Below, one piece after another: positions 1 through 6,181 of a DNA stretch of 8,254 nucleotides; positions within the stretch are counted from its first letter, which is position 1, and each line of letters opens with the position of its first letter. The stretch covers positions 1-8,254 of the forward strand of contig CAYGJN010000114.1 of NCBI GenBank assembly GCA_964350135.1, in the 5' to 3' direction. The notes below the pieces were generated by a model. It was given only the letters and a program-made list of their open reading frames with translations, searched no databases and was not told the DNA's origin. The position numbers and the translations under genes are program-made. This DNA is from CAYGJN01 sp964350135 (lineage in GTDB: Bacteria > Bdellovibrionota > Bacteriovoracia > Bacteriovoracales > Bacteriovoracaceae).

Positions 1-122
1 TTTCAGAGATGGATCAAAAGAAGCAGACAAGCTTTGAGGAGCTCAACCAAGCAAAAAAGGCCCAAGAAAGCGTGGTGGCCAAGCTCTATGAGGAATGGGA
101 GCAATTAACTCAAGACAGCTAG
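1..122 (+). CDS. C-terminal end of a probable ABC-F family ATPase (5' partial)
   Basis: An open frame enters from the left edge (codons from base 3) and ends at TAG 120-122, giving about 39 residues. The tail is charged, strongly helical and coiled-coil-like, and includes the stretch VVAKLYEEWEQL. Many ABC-F proteins of the Uup type end in a coiled coil with the pattern LYxxWexL, so this is most likely the end of an ABC-F ATPase lying upstream. The catalytic domains are outside the window, so the family call rests only on this tail and on the ABC-F gene that follows 60 bases later on the same strand. GC is about 46 percent, somewhat higher than in the neighbouring genes. It could instead be the end of an unrelated coiled-coil protein. 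Confidence 0.6.
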   Translation, partial: SEMDQKKQTSFEELNQAKKAQESVVAKLYEEWEQLTQDS

Positions 123-170
123 ATGACATATTGAGTCTTTCGAGTTAAAAGAATCATACAAAATTCAATT

Positions 171-175
171 AAGGA
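171..175 (+). promoter_or_regulatory. Ribosome binding site that fixes the GTG start at 183
   Basis: AAGGA lies 7 bases before the GTG at 183. No ATG is better placed, and the residues after this GTG align with the N-terminus of YbiT-type proteins, so GTG is the start. Confidence 0.7.
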
Positions 176-182
176 CAAGACT

Positions 183-1772
183 GTGATTAGTACTTCAAAT
201 ATCGCCATGAGCTTTGGCGGCCAAAAACTTTTTGATGATGTAAATGTTAAATTCACCCACGGCAACTGCTACGGACTTATTGGTGCTAATGGAGCTGGAA
301 AATCAACTTTTGTTAAAATACTAGCAGGAGATATTGATCCACCTTCTGGAAATATTCATATAACTCCTGGCGAGAGATTGTCAGTACTAAGACAAGATCA
401 TTTTGCTTACGAGGACTATCAAGTACTTCAAACTGTTCTGATGGGTAATGAGAAACTCTATAATATCATTCAAGAAAAAGATGCATTATATGCTAAAGAC
501 CCTTTCACGGACGAAGACGGGATTAGAGCTTCAGAGCTTGAGGCCGAGTTTGCAGAACTTAACGGTTGGGAAGCAGAATCTGAAGCTGGAACTCTACTGG
601 CAGGACTTGGTCTTAAAACAGATCTGCATTATAAAAAAATGCAAGATCTAGAAAGTTCTGAAAAAATTAAAGTCCTATTAGCTCAGGCAATTTTTGGAAA
701 TCCAGATATTCTTTTATTAGATGAGCCTACCAATAATTTAGATATAGCCAGTATTCATTGGCTTGAGAATTTTATCCTTAATTTCAAAAATACAGTTATT
801 GTCGTTTCTCACGACAGACATTTTCTCAACAAAGTCTGCACACATATTGCTGATATTGATTTTAGAAAAGTAAATGTCTATGCAGGTAATTACGATTTTT
901 GGAGAAAGTCCAGTGAGCTGGCCATGAGACTTCGAGGAAATGAACAGAAAAAAGCAGAGGATAAAGCAAAAGAGCTTAAATCTTTTATTCAAAGATTTAG
1001 TGCAAATGCTTCAAAGTCAAAACAAGCAACATCGAGACAAAAACAACTAGAAAAACTTCAGATTAATGATCTGCCAGTATCAACAAGAAAATATCCATTT
1101 GTACTTTTCAAGCCTCTCCGTGAAGCAGGTAAAGAGATTCTTTCAGTCAAACAGCTTAGTAAAACTATCGATGGTGTTAAAGTACTAGATAATATTAGTT
1201 TCAGCGTAAATAAAGGCGACAAGATTGTATTTCTCTCAGAGAGCGATCAATCTATCACTGCTCTTTTTCAAATACTTATGGGGGAACTTGAAGCTGACTC
1301 AGGTGAGTTTGAATGGGGTGTTACAATTAAAAAAGATTATTTCCCTAGCGATAACTCAAGTTATTTTACAGGTGCTACTGATATCTTAAACTGGTTAAGA
1401 GAGTACTCTGAAGACAAAGATGAAAGTTTCGTTAGAGGCTTCTTAGGTAAAATGCTTTTTTCTGGTGATGATGTTTTCAAAAAAACTAATGTGCTGTCTG
1501 GTGGTGAAAAAGTACGCTGTATGCTCTCAAAGCTTATGCTCTCATCAGCAAATGCTTTAGTGCTAGATGGTCCTACTGCCCACCTTGACTTAGAAAGTAT
1601 TACGGCACTTAACGATGGTCTTGTTGATTATAAAGGAAACCTTCTTTTTAGTTCTCATGATCATGAATTTATTCAAACAATCGCTAATAGAATTATAAAG
1701 ATAGACTCAAAACTCACTGAGGATCGTTATACAACTTATGATGAATACCTTGAGAGTGTTTTAAATAATTAG
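183..1772 (+). CDS. ybiT: ABC-F family ATPase, YbiT type, with one degenerate ATP site
   Basis: A 529-residue soluble twin-ATPase protein, close to the length I recall for E. coli YbiT. ABC-F proteins bind the ribosome and act in translation or antibiotic protection; the exact role of YbiT-type members is not settled. The N-terminus, the inter-domain linker (about 235-310, including FSANASKSKQATSRQ) and the end EYLESV resemble YbiT. NBD1 has a full Walker A (GANGAGKS, 34-41), Walker B with catalytic Glu (LLLDEPTNNLD, Glu181) and switch His210, but its signature is LESSE (156-160). NBD2 keeps LSGGE (438-442) and SHD (491-493). Its Walker A is SESDQSIT (352-359), with Ile at the Lys position, and its Walker B is VLDGPTAHLD, with Gly463 for the catalytic Glu. 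So site 1 (Walker A/B of NBD1, signature of NBD2) looks active and site 2 looks dead. Degenerate NBD1 signatures also occur in ordinary YbiT; the NBD2 losses are the odd part. No membrane domain is present. Probably in an operon with the next gene. Confidence 0.93.
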   Translation: MISTSNIAMSFGGQKLFDDVNVKFTHGNCYGLIGANGAGKSTFVKILAGDIDPPSGNIHITPGERLSVLRQDHFAYEDYQVLQTVLMGNEKLYNIIQEKDALYAKDPFTDEDGIRASELEAEFAELNGWEAESEAGTLLAGLGLKTDLHYKKMQDLESSEKIKVLLAQAIFGNPDILLLDEPTNNLDIASIHWLENFILNFKNTVIVVSHDRHFLNKVCTHIADIDFRKVNVYAGNYDFWRKSSELAMRLRGNEQKKAEDKAKELKSFIQRFSANASKSKQATSRQKQLEKLQINDLPVSTRKYPFVLFKPLREAGKEILSVKQLSKTIDGVKVLDNISFSVNKGDKIVFLSESDQSITALFQILMGELEADSGEFEWGVTIKKDYFPSDNSSYFTGATDILNWLREYSEDKDESFVRGFLGKMLFSGDDVFKKTNVLSGGEKVRCMLSKLMLSSANALVLDGPTAHLDLESITALNDGLVDYKGNLLFSSHDHEFIQTIANRIIKIDSKLTEDRYTTYDEYLESVLNN

Positions 1773-1782
1773 GTGAAAAACT

Positions 1783-1995
1783 ATGAATGAAAAATTAATT
1801 GGAACTTGGGTTGAGGTAGCATTGGTTAATGGCTCTAAATGGGTCGGAAAGCTAGAGGAATGGGACGAAGAAGCTATCTTCATTAGTAATGGTTATGAAT
1901 TTGGTCATCAAAATCACAAAGGTGCTGAGTGTACTAATGATGAAGCTTCAAAGATTTTACCAACGGATCTTAGAGAGTTTTCAGTCAAGAAATAG
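1783..1995 (+). CDS. Small LSm/Hfq-like protein (predicted)
   Basis: 70 residues; ATG at 1783 with AGGTG (1771-1775) overlapping the stop of the ABC-F gene, 7 bases ahead, so translational coupling is likely. I do not recognise a named family. Residues 10-34 fit the Sm1 motif closely: a hydrophobic strand VEVAL, then L14-x-N16-G17, a hydrophobic at 20, G22-x-L24, an aromatic at 27, D28, and a hydrophobic strand AIFI. The C-terminal part (ILPTDLREFSV, 58-68) could be the Sm2 strand pair. Length suits a single LSm domain. It lacks the Hfq Sm2 KH pair, so it is not a standard Hfq. If the fold is right, it would form a ring that binds RNA; this is inference. The middle (about 41-55) is polar with two His and one Cys and would be the variable Sm loop. 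Alternative: an unrelated small beta-barrel protein. Confidence 0.85.
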   Translation: MNEKLIGTWVEVALVNGSKWVGKLEEWDEEAIFISNGYEFGHQNHKGAECTNDEASKILPTDLREFSVKK

Positions 1996-2007
1996 GTTTC
2001 AAACCTA
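1993..2007. terminator. Short hairpin between convergent genes (weak candidate terminator)
   Basis: TAGGTT-TCA-AACCTA is a perfect dyad (6 bp stem, 3-base loop) spanning the 9 bases between the two convergent stop codons and running into both of them. Neither side has a clean U-tract, and the stem is short, so termination is possible but not shown. Confidence 0.3.
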
Positions 2008-3024
2008 GCTTTCATGAAAATCATCATGTCCGGGTATTGTTTCTGGATCAGGTTCAATTATATCAACACCTAGATGCAAAATCCTAGTTCCTGCATCACA
2101 GTTTGGATTTATATTTTTTCCAATAACAACACCATGTTTATCTGCAAGAACTTTTTCTTTCACTTGTCCAAAGACATCATAGACTTTAGCAATCACTTGT
2201 CCTTTTTTAACCTTATCTGCGAGGGATGGAATGACATCAACAATTCCCCCTTTCTTAGAGTAAATCCAATAAGACTTATCACAGATAATTGCGTTCGTTA
2301 CTAAATCCTTTACCTCTCCATCAATCATCTTAAAATGTTTCATTGTATTGAGAATACCTTCAAGAGTTTCATCAATAAGACTATGTTGAAATGCACTAGG
2401 GTTTCCAATCTCTATTGTTATTGCGGGAATACCATTATCGTTGGCCCAGCCTCTTAAGGTTCCTTGTTCATCATATTTTTGTACGATAATCTGAGGATTC
2501 TGCAAAAATGCGAGTGTTCTTGTTTCTTCGTTTTCCAAATCCGCTCTAATATAAAGACTATTAACTCTGCCATGGCTAGCAGTATGCAAATCTAGTAAAT
2601 AATCAAATTTACTAATAACTTTTGATGTAAAGAAATGTGCATAAAGATCCCCTGTATTTCCCTCAGGTTTACCTGGCATAATTCTATTCAAGTCTACAGA
2701 ACCTGAAAAAAATCTTTTTTTGGCCAAATAGCCAGGAACATTACTAATAGGAACTAAAACTAATGAGCCTGCTAAGTTTTCAGGTTTAATATCTTCAATT
2801 AATTTAAAAATCGTTGATATCCCATTAAGCTCATTTCCATGAAGGGCAGCTGTAATACCCATTACCGGTCCTTCCTTTTTACCTTTCACAACAATAATTG
2901 GTAAACGCCAAGGAACCCCTAGTGAATTATCTGTTAAATGAAGATGAACTCTATGCACTTCACCATTTTCTAGCTCATCTAAGATTAACTCTTCTTTTGT
3001 TTTAATTGTAATAACACTATTCAT
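2005..3024 (-). CDS. Succinylglutamate desuccinylase/aspartoacylase family zinc hydrolase
   Basis: 339 residues, typical of the AspA/AstE branch of the M14-like metallohydrolases, which cleave N-acyl groups from amino acids or related amides in the cytoplasm. The zinc site is visible: H62-x-x-E65 in LHGNE and H147 in LLDLHTAS. DLNRIMPG (111-118) carries the family Asn-Arg that binds the substrate carboxylate. Glu205 in ITIEIGNP is the likely catalytic Glu. Residues 255-320 form the C-terminal beta domain found in many members (GGIVDVIPSLADKVKKGQ). No signal peptide. ATG 3024 lies 2 bases after the stop of the ATP-grasp gene, with no strong Shine-Dalgarno, so it is probably translated by coupling. 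True AstE or aspartoacylase activity is not implied: no arginine-succinyltransferase pathway genes are nearby. The substrate may be whatever the neighbouring ATP-grasp enzyme makes. Confidence 0.9.
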   Translation of the reverse strand: MNSVITIKTKEELILDELENGEVHRVHLHLTDNSLGVPWRLPIIVVKGKKEGPVMGITAALHGNELNGISTIFKLIEDIKPENLAGSLVLVPISNVPGYLAKKRFFSGSVDLNRIMPGKPEGNTGDLYAHFFTSKVISKFDYLLDLHTASHGRVNSLYIRADLENEETRTLAFLQNPQIIVQKYDEQGTLRGWANDNGIPAITIEIGNPSAFQHSLIDETLEGILNTMKHFKMIDGEVKDLVTNAIICDKSYWIYSKKGGIVDVIPSLADKVKKGQVIAKVYDVFGQVKEKVLADKHGVVIGKNINPNCDAGTRILHLGVDIIEPDPETIPGHDDFHES

Positions 3025-3026
3025 AA

Positions 3027-4451
3027 TTAAACCATTATCTCTTTTATTAAAGTTTCATCATTATCTAAAGACTTAAACAACTTCATTTTAAACTGCCCTT
3101 TTGCCCCGATTAAGTTTTGTGCCATCTTATCAATAGCAATAACTGTTAAGATTGTTTGAATATAAGCTTCCACAAGGTCATCAATTCCAATGCCAAGAGA
3201 ATTAAAATCTTTCCTATCCATTAATAATAATCGTGATGTTTCAGAGTCCCATTTATTATCATCTAACTTCACAGATAAATTTGTTCCAAGGACATCCCAG
3301 CTACTTCCCTTAATTTCAGATTCAAGTGGAGTTCTTGCTCTTCTGGCATAAAGAGCACAAGGAATGAAACCATTAGGAGATGCACAGACCATAACTCTTA
3401 AATCTGAAATATAAATATTCCCCTTATTATTTGGAACAGTTCCTACATGAAAAAACTTCCCGTGCTGGCTTGTTGAGCTCCAATCATAATGCCCAATAAG
3501 ACTTTGAACAATATATTGATCATATGGATAATCCTCCTCCATAAAGTCTTCAAGTTCTTTTTCACTTGTTATTGTCCATACCCCTTGTCCTGCATTCGAG
3601 TAAGGGTTCTTAATAACGGCCTTGCCACCAAATCGCTGTATCCATAAAGGAATTTCAGGTTTGCTAACATCCTTTATTGTTTCAGGCATATGAATCTCTA
3701 GACCAGATTCACCAATTTCAGAATTAAAAAATTCATAGGCTTTATTGGCCAGAAGTTTATTTCTTCCCCCTGACAAACAAACGAGAGTTGAATTACAAAT
3801 AAAAGTTTTAGAAGTTGTTGGAATACGATTCCATGGTTTTTGAGTAACATACCTAAGAGCAGCCCTTATAGGAATTTCATTACCATCCAATAATACTTTC
3901 ATTACCCCATCATCAAACCGAATAAACTGCTCCTCATTATTAAAATGTGGCACAAGATAAACAGTCTCCCCTGTTAAGTCAGACAAAGTCTGAGCATAAC
4001 CAGAAGTTTCCATATAATTTTTATCATAGATGACTGCTAGACTTCCCTTGGGTAGTTTTTTTTTCTTCTTTAAAGCAGGTAAAAAAGCATTCTCAATTAG
4101 AAATCTATAACCACGATGTTCATCGTAGTCACTTCTTGGAGGCATCGATTTTTGACCGGAAGGACATGAGTTTGTTTCCAGTACTACCATTCTTCTATTA
4201 CCTAACTCTGTTGTAACATAAAAAAGATCAGCTCCTCCCCAAAAAAAATGTTTAGGTCTATAGGATAAAACCTCTTCTAAAGCGGTCTTTTTAATCTGTG
4301 GATTAAGATGAAGATATCTCTTTATGATTCTTTGCTTATCCAAATTGAAAAAATGACTTACGATTGGATGAAGCTGGGAGTTTAGTGCTTTTGGATAAAA
4401 ATGATTATCTTGTTCAAAATTATTTGGTTTTATAAGCTCAATTTTTTTCAT
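3027..4451 (-). CDS. ATP-grasp-like protein of unknown substrate
   Basis: 474 residues. ATP-grasp enzymes use ATP to join a carboxylate to an amine or thiol through an acyl phosphate. Visible features: NKLLANKAYEFF (231-242), like the helix that precedes the ATP lobe; a Lys strand and glycine-rich loop KAVIKNPYSNAGQGVWTI (277-294); a hinge-like strand QYIVQSLI (312-319); and a DLRVMV strand (350-355) of the kind that places metal or substrate ligands. The N-terminal third, with WGGADLFYV and LETNSCPSGQ, is a separate lobe that I cannot assign. An acidic metal-binding strand near the end is not obvious, so activity is not certain. The start is fixed at ATG 4451, because an in-frame TAG lies four codons upstream. 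There is no clear Shine-Dalgarno. Its pairing with the deacylase suggests making and breaking of one amide-type compound. Confidence 0.75.
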   Translation of the reverse strand: MKKIELIKPNNFEQDNHFYPKALNSQLHPIVSHFFNLDKQRIIKRYLHLNPQIKKTALEEVLSYRPKHFFWGGADLFYVTTELGNRRMVVLETNSCPSGQKSMPPRSDYDEHRGYRFLIENAFLPALKKKKKLPKGSLAVIYDKNYMETSGYAQTLSDLTGETVYLVPHFNNEEQFIRFDDGVMKVLLDGNEIPIRAALRYVTQKPWNRIPTTSKTFICNSTLVCLSGGRNKLLANKAYEFFNSEIGESGLEIHMPETIKDVSKPEIPLWIQRFGGKAVIKNPYSNAGQGVWTITSEKELEDFMEEDYPYDQYIVQSLIGHYDWSSTSQHGKFFHVGTVPNNKGNIYISDLRVMVCASPNGFIPCALYARRARTPLESEIKGSSWDVLGTNLSVKLDDNKWDSETSRLLLMDRKDFNSLGIGIDDLVEAYIQTILTVIAIDKMAQNLIGAKGQFKMKLFKSLDNDETLIKEIMV

Positions 4452-4457
4452 AGTCTG

Positions 4458-4463
4458 ATTCTA
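4458..4463 (-). promoter_or_regulatory. Candidate -10 box just upstream of the ATP-grasp start
   Basis: On the minus strand TAGAAT (5 of 6 matches to TATAAT) lies 6 bases before the ATG at 4451, and the usual start distance would put transcription at or next to the ATG. The gene has no clear Shine-Dalgarno, which fits a leaderless message. The -35 match (TTCAAT at a 16-base spacer) is poor, so this is tentative. Confidence 0.3.
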
Positions 4464-4527
4464 GTAGAAAATACAAGGAATTGAAGCTTAAAAAAGACAA
4501 CGCGCCTGGCAAGAGACAAGGTTAATT

Positions 4528-5853
4528 CTAACTTTTACTAAACAATTTTGTAGCAGTTAAGTCTCCCGCAACATTTACAACAGTGCACCCCATATCAACA
4601 ATACGATCGACTCCCATAATTAAGCTTACTCCTTCAATAGGAACTCCTACCTTAACTAATACACTTGCAAGGATTCCTATTCCAACACCTGGGACGCCAG
4701 GGGAACCAATAGCACTTGCAATTGAGGTGGCAACAACAATCGATATTTGGGGAAGTGTGAGGTTAATATCATAGGCTTGGCTTAAAAAAATCACAGCAGA
4801 AGTTTGCCAGATAGCAGATCCAGCCATATTGACAGTTGCTCCTAAAGGGATCAAAAAACGAGCAGTGGATGAATCAACTTGAAGTTCATCTTCGGCCACC
4901 TTTAAACTCACTGGCATTGTCGCTGCACTTGATGAAGTAGAAAACGCTAACAGAAGAGGTGTTGATATACTTTTTAAATACTTGAATGGAGATATCTTTT
5001 TTGTAATCCCTACTAAAACTGAATAAAAAATCACAAAAAGAAAAAAACCTAAGAAACAGACAAGCACATAAATAGACATATTACCAAGTGATTTAATACC
5101 TGTTGAAGCTGTTACTTGGGTCATCATTCCAAAAACCGCGAAAGGAGCTAACTTCATTGCCCAAGAAATTACTTTCATACAAATTTGCTGAATAACCTCA
5201 AGTACATCCATAACACTTTTTGCCTGAACTCTATCAATTGAAAGAATAGCAACTCCACCAAGAAGAGATAAAATGACTACATCGAGCATTTGTCCTTCAA
5301 CAAAAGAAGAGATGGGGTTAACTGGCAAAATATTCAATATTGAATCTGGATTAATTGAAAACATAGACTCATTAGCATTCTCTAATGTAGACCCAACGAC
5401 CTCTTTTGCTCTAAGTGATAACCCTTTACCCGGAGCAATTAACTTTGTAATAACTATCCCAAAAATTGAAGCTAAAACCGTATTGAAAATGACAAATAGT
5501 GAGAATTTTCCTCCAATCTTCTTCATCTGATCAACATCTGAAGTTGAGGCAAGACCTCTTATTATACTTGAAAAAATTAAAGGGATAATAACCATTTTTA
5601 CAAGTTTCAGGAAAAATTTTGCAGGCAAGACTAACCAAGCTATAAAGATCTCAACAGATTTATCATTCTTAATTACATATTCAGAAAATGGTCCACTGCT
5701 TGAAATAATAACTCCAAAGAAGACCCCTAGAAACATCCCAAATAGTACTTTGGCCCAGAGTTTTGATTCAACTAAACCAATTATATGTCCAGATAAGTTC
5801 TTTAGGGACTTGGGGTTCAAATATACAAGAGAACTAAATATTTTATTTTCCAT
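4528..5853 (-). CDS. DAACS-family Na+(H+)-coupled amino acid symporter, probably neutral-specific
   Basis: 441 residues, inner membrane, glutamate-transporter fold (GltPh/EAAT/ASCT). Several hydrophobic segments cover about 33-53, 70-98, 117-140, 190-206, 226-250 and 260-283. Next come the serine-rich hairpin HP1 (LAFSTSSSAATMPVS, 302-316), the TM7 motif NMAGSA (342-347), HP2 (GSPGVPGVGIGI, 383-394) and TM8 (MGVDRIVDMGCTVVNVAGD, 413-431). Aligned to GltPh, Asp416, Asp420, Thr424, Asn427 and Asp431 match D390, D394, T398, N401 and D405. Cys423 replaces R397, the Arg that holds the acidic side chain; ASCT2 also has Cys there. The TM7 Asp of NMDGT is Ala, as I recall for the Ser/Thr carrier SstT. 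Cargo is therefore more likely Ala, Ser, Thr or similar than Glu or Asp. AGAGG (5858-5862) lies 4 bases before the ATG. First gene of a probable cluster; the ATP-grasp gene follows after 76 bases. Confidence 0.92.
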   Translation of the reverse strand: MENKIFSSLVYLNPKSLKNLSGHIIGLVESKLWAKVLFGMFLGVFFGVIISSSGPFSEYVIKNDKSVEIFIAWLVLPAKFFLKLVKMVIIPLIFSSIIRGLASTSDVDQMKKIGGKFSLFVIFNTVLASIFGIVITKLIAPGKGLSLRAKEVVGSTLENANESMFSINPDSILNILPVNPISSFVEGQMLDVVILSLLGGVAILSIDRVQAKSVMDVLEVIQQICMKVISWAMKLAPFAVFGMMTQVTASTGIKSLGNMSIYVLVCFLGFFLFVIFYSVLVGITKKISPFKYLKSISTPLLLAFSTSSSAATMPVSLKVAEDELQVDSSTARFLIPLGATVNMAGSAIWQTSAVIFLSQAYDINLTLPQISIVVATSIASAIGSPGVPGVGIGILASVLVKVGVPIEGVSLIMGVDRIVDMGCTVVNVAGDLTATKLFSKS

Positions 5854-5935
5854 ATAACCTCTGATAAAAAATTAACATGAATTTAACATTTTGGAGCGGC
5901 GCTCTGCATGATGGGGAAAAACTTTAGGAATTATA
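5854..5935. promoter_or_regulatory. Divergent control region between the symporter and the small 81-residue gene
   Basis: 82 bases separate two divergent starts, so both promoters must lie here or inside the flanking genes. The AT-rich half nearer the symporter carries TTAACAT twice (5872-5878 and 5883-5889), 11 bases apart, about one helical turn. Next to it is a GC-rich dyad, GAGC-GGC-GCTC (5894-5904), that stands out from the AT-rich background. I could not pick convincing -35/-10 pairs for either direction. Confidence 0.45.
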
Positions 5936-6181
5936 ATGAGCAAACAAACAGATGAAGTTCTTAAGTCAAACCTTCAAAAGGATATTATAAATAATATTAT
6001 AGGTAATCTCTTTAAAGAAAATAATGATCTCTATTATTCATCTACAATTGATATATCAAACCTAGTTAGACTAAAAATTAAAACTCCTAATTATTTAGAT
6101 GAAGAGGATTTTCTGCTTGTAAAAAATTTAAGTGCAAGAGATATTCAAAATTTACTGAGCTATATCAGTAATTGCTGCTAA
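5936..6181 (+). CDS. Small hypothetical protein, 81 residues
   Basis: ATG 5936 has AGGAA (5926-5930) five bases ahead. I recognise no family. The protein is mostly helical by composition, with a polar amphipathic N-terminal part (residues 1-30), a short middle rich in Ile and Lys (LVRLKIKTPNYL) and a C-terminal helix LSARDIQNLLSYI that ends in two cysteines. There is no signal peptide or membrane segment. A good ribosome site and AT-rich codon use like the neighbours support a real gene. Its TAA (6179-6181) overlaps the stop of the convergent methyltransferase gene. It stands alone on its strand and is divergent from the symporter, so shared control is possible. No function can be given. Confidence 0.65.
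   Translation: MSKQTDEVLKSNLQKDIINNIIGNLFKENNDLYYSSTIDISNLVRLKIKTPNYLDEEDFLLVKNLSARDIQNLLSYISNCC

Noticed and set aside
738..992. Minus-strand frame of 84 codons starting with a signal-peptide-like hydrophobic stretch
   Set aside because: It lies antisense inside the highly conserved ABC-F gene, over the Walker B and linker codons, and has no ribosome site I could support. The hydrophobic look comes from the A/T-rich complement.
2005..3024. Calling the deacylase AstE of the arginine succinyltransferase pathway
   Set aside because: No astA, astB, astC or astD gene is nearby, and the partner is an ATP-grasp protein; only the superfamily call is safe.
4452..4527. Rho-independent terminator between the symporter and the ATP-grasp gene
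   Set aside because: There is a T-run on the minus strand near 4491-4497, but the GC-rich bases before it (around 4501-4510) form only GCC-A-GGC with no usable loop.
5273..5530. Plus-strand frame of 85 codons inside the symporter gene
   Set aside because: It is antisense to conserved membrane segments, and no ribosome site or recognisable protein was seen.
5932..5937. Perfect TATAAT -10 box before the 81-residue gene
   Set aside because: It overlaps the ATG itself, so it cannot drive a transcript that includes the start codon and ribosome site.
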